Positions 56,851 through 64,000 of a stretch of DNA of 64,000 nt are shown here, piece after piece. The notes under the pieces were generated by a model that searched no databases, had not been told where the DNA came from, and saw nothing but the letters and a program-made list of their open reading frames with translations. Numbering within the stretch: the stretch's first letter is position 1; every line of letters starts with the position of its first letter. The position numbers and the translations under genes are program-made. Source of the stretch: Yersinia massiliensis CCUG 53443 (GTDB lineage: Bacteria; Pseudomonadota; Gammaproteobacteria; Enterobacterales; Enterobacteriaceae); the NCBI RefSeq assembly GCF_000312485.1, contig NZ_HE997643.1, positions 357,309 through 421,308 on the forward strand, in the 5' to 3' direction.

Positions 56851-56969
56851 GATAGGCACTGAGTCTTAATCAGGGCATTAAATTTGTCGGGATTGATCAT
56901 GGCGCTGTCGGCCAATATTCCGTAAGCTATGCCACTTTTCGTATTATGAGAATCGTGAGGTAGGTAGTT

Positions 56970-57455
56970 ATGGATTCACTCATCGTCCCGGATTTAGCCT
57001 TATTACGGCGTTGGCTGGATCAACTCGGTATCTCATTTTTTGAATGCGATTCCTGCCAGGCGCTGCATTTGCCGCATATGCAAAATTTTGAGGGTGTGTT
57101 TGACGCCAAAATCGACTTGGTGGATAACGTCATCTTATTCTCGGCGCTAGCCGAAGTCAGACCAACGGCACTGATTCCACTGGTGGCAGATCTCAGCCAA
57201 ATCAATGCCAGTTCACTGACGGTGAAAGCGTTCATCGATATTCAGGATGACAATCTACCAAAACTGATTGTCTGCCAATCATTGACGATTGAAGTTGGGG
57301 TGACACTGGCTCAATTCGGTTACTTTATGCAGCAGTGTGAAGAGCAGATTTCAATGATCATTCTCGAAGCGCGTGCGAATGATTTGTTGTTTATTGGCTC
57401 AAGCGAAGATGACGAAACACCGCAAACAGCCACGGCTTATCCTGTTATCCACTAA
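56970..57455 (+). CDS. ybjN: YbjN family protein
   Basis: 161-residue cytoplasmic protein (158 in E. coli) with a type III secretion chaperone-like fold. Highly conserved core: RRWLDQLGISFFECDSCQALHLPHMQNFEGVFDAKIDL (here cut at convenience) and DDNLPKLIVCQSL. In E. coli YbjN affects motility, biofilm and stress responses, but its mechanism is unclear. RBS GTGAGG... near the ATG. Followed by a GC-rich hairpin. Confidence 0.93.
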   Translation: MDSLIVPDLALLRRWLDQLGISFFECDSCQALHLPHMQNFEGVFDAKIDLVDNVILFSALAEVRPTALIPLVADLSQINASSLTVKAFIDIQDDNLPKLIVCQSLTIEVGVTLAQFGYFMQQCEEQISMIILEARANDLLFIGSSEDDETPQTATAYPVIH

Positions 57456-57473
57456 TATCTTGTCATTCAATGT

Positions 57474-57491
57474 GCCGCCAATGCTGGCGGC
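57474..57491 (+). terminator. Hairpin after ybjN
   Basis: Perfect seven-base stem GCCGCCA-ATGC-TGGCGGC, 18 bases past the stop, with only a weak T-run (GCTTTGCTC). Confidence 0.65.
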
Positions 57492-57860
57492 GCTTTGCTC
57501 TTATCTTTGTAAACCATAAGATCTTCTGCTTTTTACCCTCTTTTGCCAGATATTTATCGCCGTTTATACCGTTAGTGACGCATTACATAGATAAACTGTG
57601 CATAAAAAATCGATAAAAGGCGTTTTTTACCCTAGAGTCTGGTACGGATGGTTAACTGCGGTTATGCTGCTGTTTCTGCAAAAGACATAATATTACCTCA
57701 TAAAATCAGTGATTATCCTTGTTAGGTTAATAATCACTCACTGTGCATAGTCATGCATCTGGTGTTTGAGGCGATGAACGTCGGCAGGGCAAAGGTATTG
57801 TATCTTTTCGGATACAAATTTAGCGCACTATTTCACCCCCTGTTCTGGAGGAGTTAACGG
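57492..57860. other. Control region of potFGHI
   Basis: About 370 bases. The leader contains a perfect hairpin TTGTATC-TTTTCG-GATACAA (57798-57817) about 44 bases before the potF ATG. The promoter is presumably within 57590-57780. No gene seen. Confidence 0.45.
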
Positions 57861-58970
57861 ATGTTCACCCAACGTAAAAAGTGGTTATCGGGTGTTACTG
57901 CTGGCCTGTTACTGGCCGCGTCCGTCTCAGCATCCGCTGAGGAAAAAACACTGCACGTTTACAACTGGTCCGATTATATCGCGCCGGATACGCTGGCTAA
58001 TTTCCAAAAAGAAACCGGCATTAAGGTTGTCTATGATGTGTTTGACTCCAACGAGGTGTTGGAAGGTAAATTGATGGCGGGAAGCACCGGTTTTGATTTA
58101 GTGGTGCCGTCAGCCAGTTTCCTTGAACGCCAATTGTCTGCTGGCGTATTTAAGCCATTAGATAAAACGAAATTACCGAATTACAAAAACCTTGACCCTG
58201 AGCTGTTGGCACTCGTTAGCAAACACGATCCTGAGAATAAATTTGCGATCCCTTATCTGTGGGCGACAACCGGTATTGGTTATAACGTCGAAAAAGTGAA
58301 AGCGGCGCTGGGAACAGATGCACCTGTTAATAGCTGGGATCTGGTGCTGAAACCTGAAAATCTTGAGAAGCTGAAAAGCTGCGGCGTTTCTTTCCTTGAT
58401 GCGCCAAGCGAGATTTTTGCCACTGTATTGAATTATTTGGGTAAAGATCCAAACAGTATTCAGGCGGCTGACTACACGGGTCCTGCAACCGAATTGTTAT
58501 TGAAATTGCGGCCAAATATCCGTTACTTCCACTCTTCACAGTACATTAATGATCTGGCAAACGGGGACATCTGTGTGGCAGTAGGTTGGGCAGGCGACAT
58601 CATGCAGGCATCTAATCGCGCTAAAGAAGCTAAAAATGGCGTGAATGTGGCTTACAGTATTCCAAAAGAGGGGGCGTTGGCCTTCTTTGATGTGTTTGCG
58701 ATGCCATCAGATGCTAAAAGTCAGGATGAAGCCTATCAGTTCCTGAATTACCTGATGCGCCCTGATGTGATTGCCAATATCAGTAACCACGTGTTCTATG
58801 CGAATGCTAACAAAGCGGCGACCCCGTTGGTGAATGCTGAAGTTCGCGACAACCCCGGCATTTATCCGCCGGCAGATGTGCGCGCGAAGATGTTCACGCT
58901 GAAAGTACAAGAGCCGAAAATAGATCGTGTCATTACATCGGCATGGACTAAAGTGAAAAGCGGTAAATAA
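57861..58970 (+). CDS. potF: Putrescine-binding periplasmic protein PotF
   Basis: Periplasmic receptor of the PotFGHI putrescine importer. 369 residues (370 in E. coli), signal peptide ending SVSASAEE (about 1-26). Polyamine-binding residues are conserved: HVYNWSDYIAPD, YDVFDSNEVLEGKL, WATTGIGYN, and GWAGDIMQA. GGAGGAG lies seven bases before the ATG. A terminator-like hairpin follows, so PotF should be made in excess over the other subunits. Confidence 0.95.
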   Translation: MFTQRKKWLSGVTAGLLLAASVSASAEEKTLHVYNWSDYIAPDTLANFQKETGIKVVYDVFDSNEVLEGKLMAGSTGFDLVVPSASFLERQLSAGVFKPLDKTKLPNYKNLDPELLALVSKHDPENKFAIPYLWATTGIGYNVEKVKAALGTDAPVNSWDLVLKPENLEKLKSCGVSFLDAPSEIFATVLNYLGKDPNSIQAADYTGPATELLLKLRPNIRYFHSSQYINDLANGDICVAVGWAGDIMQASNRAKEAKNGVNVAYSIPKEGALAFFDVFAMPSDAKSQDEAYQFLNYLMRPDVIANISNHVFYANANKAATPLVNAEVRDNPGIYPPADVRAKMFTLKVQEPKIDRVITSAWTKVKSGK

Positions 58971-59002
58971 CCCATTGATGGGTAAGTGAAATAGACCATG
59001 GT

Positions 59003-59039
59003 AGGAACAGGGGGACTTTCTCTCTGTTCCTGTTTTTTA
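59003..59039 (+). terminator. Attenuator-type terminator between potF and potG
   Basis: Eight-base stem AGGAACAG / CTGTTCCT with a 13-base loop and a T-run (GTTTTTTATTG). Lying inside the operon, it should let only part of transcription pass into potGHI. Confidence 0.8.
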
Positions 59040-59091
59040 TTGCGCCGCACCTCAAATGCGGCCTGTTCTGCTTTTACGGAGAGCACGCTGA

Positions 59092-60225
59092 GTGAATGAT
59101 GTAATTCCCCGCTCACAGCCAAAATCCCAGAAGGTGTTTACGCCCTTGTTGGAGATTCGCAACTTAACCAAATCATTTGATGGTCAGGCCGCAGTAGATG
59201 ATGTCAATTTGACCATCTACAAAGGTGAGATTTTTGCGCTGTTGGGTGCATCAGGTTGTGGTAAATCGACCCTGTTGCGCATGCTGGCCGGTTTTGAACA
59301 GCCGACGCAGGGGCAAATCGTCCTCGATGGGCAAGACTTATCGCACGTGCCACCTTATCAACGCCCGATCAACATGATGTTCCAGTCGTATGCGTTGTTC
59401 CCCCATATGACGGTCGAACAAAACATCGCGTTTGGTTTGAAGCAGGACAAATTGCCTTCGAATGAAATTAAAAGCCGTGTGGCTGAAATGCTGACGTTGG
59501 TACACATGCAAGAGTTCGCCAAACGCAAACCGCATCAGTTATCCGGTGGTCAACGCCAACGTGTGGCGCTGGCGCGCAGCTTGGCTAAGCGTCCAAAACT
59601 GCTGCTGTTGGATGAGCCAATGGGGGCGTTGGACAAAAAGCTGCGTGACCGCATGCAACTCGAAGTTGTGGATATTCTCGAGCGAGTGGGGGCCACTTGT
59701 GTGATGGTGACCCACGATCAAGAAGAAGCCATGACCATGGCGGGCCGTATCGCCATTATGAACCGTGGCAAATTTGTACAAATTGGCGAGCCCGAAGAAA
59801 TTTACGAGCATCCGAACAGCAGATTCAGTGCTGAATTTATCGGGTCAGTCAATGTGTTCGAAGGGGTATTAAAAGAGCGCTTAGACGATGCATTGATTAT
59901 CGAGAGCCCAGGGTTACGTCATCCGCTGAAAGTGGACTCTGATGCTTCGGTGGTCGATGGGGTGCCGGTATTCGTTGCGCTGCGCCCTGAAAAAGTCATG
60001 TTGTGCGAGCAAGTGCCGGAAGATGGCTGCAACTTTGCCGTCGGTGAAGTGGTACACATTGCTTATCTGGGTGACCTGTCGATATATCACGTCAAACTCC
60101 ATAGCGGCCAGATGCTTAGTGCACAGTTGCAAAATGGTCATCGCTACCGCAAAGGCATGCCAACGTGGGGCGATGAAGTCCAACTGTGCTGGGATGCCGA
60201 TAGCTGCGTGGTCTTAAATAGCTGA
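59092..60225 (+). CDS. potG: Putrescine ABC transporter ATPase PotG
   Basis: 377-residue ATPase (E. coli 377). Walker A GASGCGKS (about 58-65), signature LSGGQRQRVALARSL, Walker B LLLLDEPMGALD and the TOBE domain in the C-terminal third (VFVALRPEKVML). Start is GTG at 59092, supported by the N-terminal extension VIPRSQPKSQKVFTPLLEIRNLTK that matches E. coli. A 121-base gap with a hairpin separates it from potF. Confidence 0.95.
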   Translation: MNDVIPRSQPKSQKVFTPLLEIRNLTKSFDGQAAVDDVNLTIYKGEIFALLGASGCGKSTLLRMLAGFEQPTQGQIVLDGQDLSHVPPYQRPINMMFQSYALFPHMTVEQNIAFGLKQDKLPSNEIKSRVAEMLTLVHMQEFAKRKPHQLSGGQRQRVALARSLAKRPKLLLLDEPMGALDKKLRDRMQLEVVDILERVGATCVMVTHDQEEAMTMAGRIAIMNRGKFVQIGEPEEIYEHPNSRFSAEFIGSVNVFEGVLKERLDDALIIESPGLRHPLKVDSDASVVDGVPVFVALRPEKVMLCEQVPEDGCNFAVGEVVHIAYLGDLSIYHVKLHSGQMLSAQLQNGHRYRKGMPTWGDEVQLCWDADSCVVLNS

Positions 60226-60283
60226 TGGGCTTTAAAAAACAGATCGTTTTAAAAAGCTCAATAGCCTTGGGGAGCTCAATATT

Positions 60284-61249
60284 GTGATACCAAAATCCAC
60301 TCATGGCACCGAAGAGCCACCGACCCGTGCGGTAGGGCAAATTAAGGCGCTGATACAACGCTTCCAGATGGCACATGGCCGTAAGCTGGTTATTGCCATG
60401 CCATATTTATGGCTATTCCTGCTGTTTATGTTGCCATTCCTGATTGTGTTCAAAATCAGTTTGGCCGAGATGGCTCGTGCGGTGCCGCCTTATACCGATT
60501 TAGTGACTTGGCTTGATGGTAAGCTGGATATCTCGCTAAATCTGGGAAATTATCTCCTGCTCCTTGAAGAACCACTGTATATCGATGCTTATTTGCAATC
60601 GTTGCAAGTGGCTGCGGTCTCAACGCTGTGTTGCCTTATTATCGGTTATCCGCTGGCTTGGGCTATTGCTCACAGTAAATCATCTACACGCAATATTTTA
60701 TTGCTGCTGGTTATTCTGCCGTCATGGACATCATTCCTGATTCGAGTCTATGCCTGGATAGGGATACTCAAAAACAACGGCATATTGAACAACTTCCTGA
60801 TGTGGACGGGGATTATCGATCAACCGCTGATCATTTTGCACACTAATCTGGCGGTCTATATTGGTGTGGTGTATTCCTATTTGCCTTTCATGGTGTTGCC
60901 AATCTACACCGCATTAACTCGATTGGATTATTCACTGGTAGAAGCTGCATCTGATCTTGGTGCCAAGCCACTTAAGACTTTCTTCAGCGTTATCATGCCA
61001 CTGACCAAAGGGGGCATCGTCGCAGGTTCCATGCTGGTCTTTATTCCGGCGGTAGGGGAGTTTGTTATCCCTGAGCTACTGGGTGGGCCAGATAGCATCA
61101 TGATTGGCCGAATATTATGGCAGGAATTCTTCAATAACCGTGACTGGCCAGTGGCTTCAGCCGTAGCAACGGTGATGTTGGTCTTATTGATTGTGCCGAT
61201 ACTCTGGTTCCACAAACACCAGAATAAACAGATAGGAGGCGCATCGTGA
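60284..61249 (+). CDS. potH: Putrescine ABC transporter permease PotH
   Basis: 321-residue inner-membrane permease, six helices. Conserved GRKLVIAMPYLWLFLLFMLPFLIVFKISLAEMARA is typical of PotH; coupling loop SLVEAASDLGAKPLKTFFSVIMPLTKGG. Start GTG at 60284 with GGGGAG nine bases upstream. Ends in a four-base GTGA overlap with potI, so both permeases are translated together. Confidence 0.95.
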   Translation: MIPKSTHGTEEPPTRAVGQIKALIQRFQMAHGRKLVIAMPYLWLFLLFMLPFLIVFKISLAEMARAVPPYTDLVTWLDGKLDISLNLGNYLLLLEEPLYIDAYLQSLQVAAVSTLCCLIIGYPLAWAIAHSKSSTRNILLLLVILPSWTSFLIRVYAWIGILKNNGILNNFLMWTGIIDQPLIILHTNLAVYIGVVYSYLPFMVLPIYTALTRLDYSLVEAASDLGAKPLKTFFSVIMPLTKGGIVAGSMLVFIPAVGEFVIPELLGGPDSIMIGRILWQEFFNNRDWPVASAVATVMLVLLIVPILWFHKHQNKQIGGAS

Positions 61250-62091
61250 ATAACCTACCGGAAGTGCGTTCAATCTGGCGTCGAGTGATCTTAGTTGTTG
61301 GGTATACTTTCCTGTATGCACCGATGTTGATGCTAGTTATCTACTCATTTAACAGTTCAAAGCTGGTCACGGTATGGGCAGGGTGGTCGACTCGTTGGTA
61401 TATCGAATTATTTAATGATTCAGCGATGATATCCGCCGTAGGATTGAGTCTGACTATCGCGTCGGCCTCTGCCACCATGGCGGTGGTGCTTGGGACGATC
61501 GCCGCTGTGGTGATGGTGCGCTTCGGACGTTTTCGTGGCTCGACGGGGTTTGCATTTATGCTGACCGCGCCATTAGTGATGCCTGATGTCATTACTGGCT
61601 TGTCACTATTGTTACTGTTTGTCGCCATGGGGCATGCCATCGGTTGGCCCGCAGAACGTGGCATGTTCACCATTTGGCTGGCGCACGTGACCTTTTGTAC
61701 CGCTTATGTGACTGTCGTCATCAGTTCGCGTTTACGTGAACTTGACCGTTCTATTGAAGAGGCGGCAATGGATCTGGGGGCGACACCGCTGAAAGTGTTC
61801 TTTGTGATTACCGTCCCTATGATTGCCCCTGCGTTAATTTCAGGCTGGCTACTGGCCTTTACCTTATCGTTGGACGATTTAGTGATTGCCAGTTTTGTGG
61901 CTGGGCCAGGCGCGACCACATTGCCGATGTTAGTGTTCTCTAGCGTGAGGATGGGGGTGAATCCAGAAATCAATGCACTGGCGACACTGATTCTGCTGGT
62001 GGTGGGCATCATCGGTTTAATCGCATGGTGGTTTATGTCTCGCTCAGAAAAACAGCGGTTGCGGGAGTTACGCAAAGCAGCTCGCAGTTGA
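61246..62091 (+). CDS. potI: Putrescine ABC transporter permease PotI
   Basis: 281-residue second permease (E. coli 281), six helices, with APMLMLVIYSFNSSKLVTVW near the start and coupling loop SIEEAAMDLGATPLKVFFVITVPMIAPALISG. Start GTG with GGAGG seven bases upstream, overlapping the potH stop. The last codon and the stop fall in the first unit of a 20-base tandem repeat. Confidence 0.95.
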   Translation: MNNLPEVRSIWRRVILVVGYTFLYAPMLMLVIYSFNSSKLVTVWAGWSTRWYIELFNDSAMISAVGLSLTIASASATMAVVLGTIAAVVMVRFGRFRGSTGFAFMLTAPLVMPDVITGLSLLLLFVAMGHAIGWPAERGMFTIWLAHVTFCTAYVTVVISSRLRELDRSIEEAAMDLGATPLKVFFVITVPMIAPALISGWLLAFTLSLDDLVIASFVAGPGATTLPMLVFSSVRMGVNPEINALATLILLVVGIIGLIAWWFMSRSEKQRLRELRKAARS

Positions 62092-62166
62092 TAGGGTTAA
62101 TGAATGGTCGATACGGTTAATGAATAGTTGATACCGTTAATTAATAGCTGATAGCCCTTAAAACTG
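62087..62166. repeat. Four tandem 20-bp repeats after potI
   Basis: Head-to-tail units beginning GTTGATAGGGTTAATGAATG, with two closely similar units and a fourth degenerate one (GCTGATAGCCCTTAAAACTG). The array starts at the potI stop codon. Confidence 0.85.
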
Positions 62167-62185
62167 TTAGTCTTTCTTTTACTTT

Positions 62186-62206
62186 AACGCCGCCTTGAGC
62201 GGCGTT
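62186..62206. terminator. Hairpin after the pot operon
   Basis: Perfect eight-base stem AACGCCGC / GCGGCGTT with loop CTTGA. No T-run follows (ATTGTG), so its strength is uncertain. Confidence 0.6.
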
Positions 62207-62262
62207 ATTGTGAAGGATAACATTGAGTTGTAGGGAACCGAACGGAGGATAGATAGGCCAAT

Positions 62263-62733
62263 ATGAGAGCATTATTTTCATCCTCAGCTTTTTCGTCTTC
62301 AGCAACGACACCTGTTCCGGTTCTGATTGCCGGCACCGCTATCATTGCCACCCATTTTGTTGGTCTATTGCTCCTTGTGGCAGAATTGGGATGGGGGGGC
62401 ATCGGTGCGTTTATTAATGAAAGCCTACAAAGCTGGGATTCCAGTTTTATCCTAGTTATGAGTATTTTCTTACTTCTGCTGGAGATTGCCTGTGGTGTCG
62501 GGGTCTGTCGTCGGCAGAACTGGGCGCGCTGGTGCTACCTGCTTTGCCAGATACTCGTCATTATCTATCTGTTGGTGGTCTCATTCGATTGGCTACTATT
62601 GGATGTTTTTCGTATTGAAGGTGATAGCAATGCGGAAATCCTTCATAGCCTACTGATGCAGAAAATCCCTGATGTGGTGATTATCGGTTTGTTATTCTTT
62701 CCTTGGCATCGCTATTTCCACCACTCAAAATGA
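62263..62733 (+). CDS. ybjO: Inner-membrane protein YbjO (DUF2593)
   Basis: 156 residues (162 in E. coli), four hydrophobic segments at about 17-42, 62-82, 92-112 and 131-150; the loop GVGVCRRQNWARWCYLLCQ is characteristic. Function unknown. Lies between potI and rlmC as in E. coli. The serine-rich N terminus (FSSSAFSSSATT) differs from E. coli. Confidence 0.88.
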   Translation: MRALFSSSAFSSSATTPVPVLIAGTAIIATHFVGLLLLVAELGWGGIGAFINESLQSWDSSFILVMSIFLLLLEIACGVGVCRRQNWARWCYLLCQILVIIYLLVVSFDWLLLDVFRIEGDSNAEILHSLLMQKIPDVVIIGLLFFPWHRYFHHSK

Positions 62734-62825
62734 GTGTTTAGCCTGACACAGTGCTACAATTCGCCTCCAGCAATAGCTTCGGCTACGAACTCTTTAATGT
62801 CTCAGTCTACAACGGTCAATTATTA

Positions 62826-63956
62826 ATGCATTGCGCTCAGTATACGGCAGGTCGCTGTCGTTCCTGTCAGTGGTTGGATAAACCTTATCCACAACAACTG
62901 GCTGACAAACAACATCATTTAGAAAATCTGCTCACTGGGCATTCAGTGGCTCAGTGGCTAACGCCAGTTTTTGGGCAAGAAAGTGCTTTTCGAAATAAAG
63001 CAAAAATGGTGGTCAGTGGCAGTGTCGAGCGCCCGTTATTAGGGATGTTACATCGTGACGGCACGCCTGTGGATTTATGTGACTGTCCGCTTTATCCGGC
63101 CAGTTTTGCGCCCGTTTTTGCTCTCCTTAAAACCTTTATTGCCCGTGCAGGTTTAACGCCATACAACGTCGCCCGTAAGCGTGGTGAGCTTAAATTCCTG
63201 TTACTGACTGAAAGTACGCATAGCGGTGAGTTGATGCTGCGTTTTGTTTTACGTTCGGAAACTAAGTTGGCGCAACTACAGGCGGCGTTACCTTGGTTAC
63301 AACAGCAGTTGCCTCAATTGGCGGTTATTTCGGCCAATATTCAGCCGGTGCACATGGCGATTCTGGAAGGGGAGCAAGAGATCCCTTTGACTGAGCAGCA
63401 GGCATTGCCGGAGCAGTTTAATCAGGTGCCACTGTTTATCCGCCCGCAAAGTTTTTTCCAAACAAATCCGCAGGTCGCAGCCTCACTCTATGCCACTGCT
63501 CGCCAGTGGGTGCGTGAGTTAAATATCGATAGTATGTGGGATCTATTCTGTGGCGTTGGCGGTTTTGGCTTGCACTGCGCGGGGCCGCAGACAAAGCTCA
63601 CAGGCATTGAAATTAGCGCTGAAGCCATTGCCTGTGCGCGTCAGTCAGCAGATCTGTTAGGGTTAAAAAACGTCAGTTTTGCTGCGCTCGATTCCACTCG
63701 TTTCGCTACCGCAGAAGCGCAAGTGCCGCAATTGGTATTGGTGAACCCGCCACGGCGTGGGATTGGGGCAGAGCTGTGTGATTATTTGGCACAGATGGCA
63801 CCTGAATATATTCTCTATTCAAGCTGTAACGCGGAGACAATGGCGAAAGATATTAGTAGGTTAGCGGCATATCGTATTGAGCGGGTGCAGTTGTTTGATA
63901 TGTTTGCGCATACGGCACATTATGAAGCCTTAGCCCTGCTTACCCTTCGTCCTTGA
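62826..63956 (+). CDS. rlmC: 23S rRNA m5U747 methyltransferase RlmC
   Basis: Adds a methyl group to uridine 747 of 23S rRNA using S-adenosylmethionine. 376 residues (375 in E. coli). [4Fe-4S] cysteines in AGRCRSCQW and [15 protein letters not shown]-binding [20 protein letters not shown], and the catalytic cysteine in [13 protein letters not shown] start it at 62826 ([11 protein letters not shown]), the family start; an upstream in-frame GTG at 62751 would add 25 residues and has no clearly better ribosome site. Last gene of the window. Confidence 0.92.
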   Translation: MHCAQYTAGRCRSCQWLDKPYPQQLADKQHHLENLLTGHSVAQWLTPVFGQESAFRNKAKMVVSGSVERPLLGMLHRDGTPVDLCDCPLYPASFAPVFALLKTFIARAGLTPYNVARKRGELKFLLLTESTHSGELMLRFVLRSETKLAQLQAALPWLQQQLPQLAVISANIQPVHMAILEGEQEIPLTEQQALPEQFNQVPLFIRPQSFFQTNPQVAASLYATARQWVRELNIDSMWDLFCGVGGFGLHCAGPQTKLTGIEISAEAIACARQSADLLGLKNVSFAALDSTRFATAEAQVPQLVLVNPPRRGIGAELCDYLAQMAPEYILYSSCNAETMAKDISRLAAYRIERVQLFDMFAHTAHYEALALLTLRP

Positions 63957-64000
63957 AGCCACAGGGGTGTTGGCTGCTCTCACTCACCCGAATCACATAC

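Noticed and set aside
62087..62166. CRISPR array
   Set aside because: Units are contiguous without spacers and there are no cas genes.

Overview
This is chromosomal DNA of an enterobacterium, most probably a Yersinia. Almost every protein is recognisably orthologous to an E. coli K-12 protein at moderate divergence, but the arrangement is not that of Escherichia. Two blocks that lie far apart on the E. coli map sit side by side here, separated by about 10 kb of genes that do not belong to either block. No rRNA, tRNA, CRISPR array or intact insertion sequence was seen.

Block 1 (1-32.9 kb, matching the yej/yei region of E. coli). The end of a bcr drug exporter and yejG are followed by the yejABEF peptide importer, the c-di-GMP phosphodiesterase pdeN, the murein endopeptidase mepS, the lipid A kinase lpxT and the zinc GTPase yeiR. 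A D-mannonate/D-fructuronate module follows (uxuR, a YeiQ-type uxuB, uxuA); three copies of one palindrome probably tie it to its own regulator. Next come efpL (yeiP), the tryptophan permease mtr with a TrpR-like operator, yeiW, a Nudix hydrolase, the fructose PTS fruBKA with two Cra boxes, nfo, yeiH, its probable regulator yeiE, the lysine permease lysP, and a TonB receptor (cirA-like) with a distant Fur box.

Junction (33-42.4 kb). A HAD phosphatase with gstB precedes an operon of a 2-oxoglutarate/Fe(II) oxygenase and a complete methionine-type ABC importer whose binding protein is soluble rather than lipid-anchored. A small toxin-antitoxin-like pair follows, its first gene split by an ATGA overlap. 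Then a cystathionine beta-synthase/gamma-lyase operon (reverse transsulfuration) is preceded by an array of seven 8-bp MetJ-type boxes. Together these look like a sulfur/methionine acquisition region and are the best candidate here for an under-described system.

Block 2 (42.4-64 kb, matching the dacC-to-rlmC region of E. coli). dacC, sdaB and sdaC, a deoC-deoR operon with a DeoR operator, two coupled PAP2 phosphatases (ybjG and a frameshifted gene), ybjL, grxA, ybjC, ybjN, the putrescine importer potFGHI, ybjO and rlmC. nfsA and rimK, which sit between ybjC and ybjN in E. coli, are missing. Between the PAP2 genes and ybjL lies a small AT-rich accessory island bounded by 16-bp direct repeats, carrying an Rpn-type nuclease, an integrase remnant and two proteins of unknown function.

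All calls come from reading the sequence and from memory of protein families; no database search was run.
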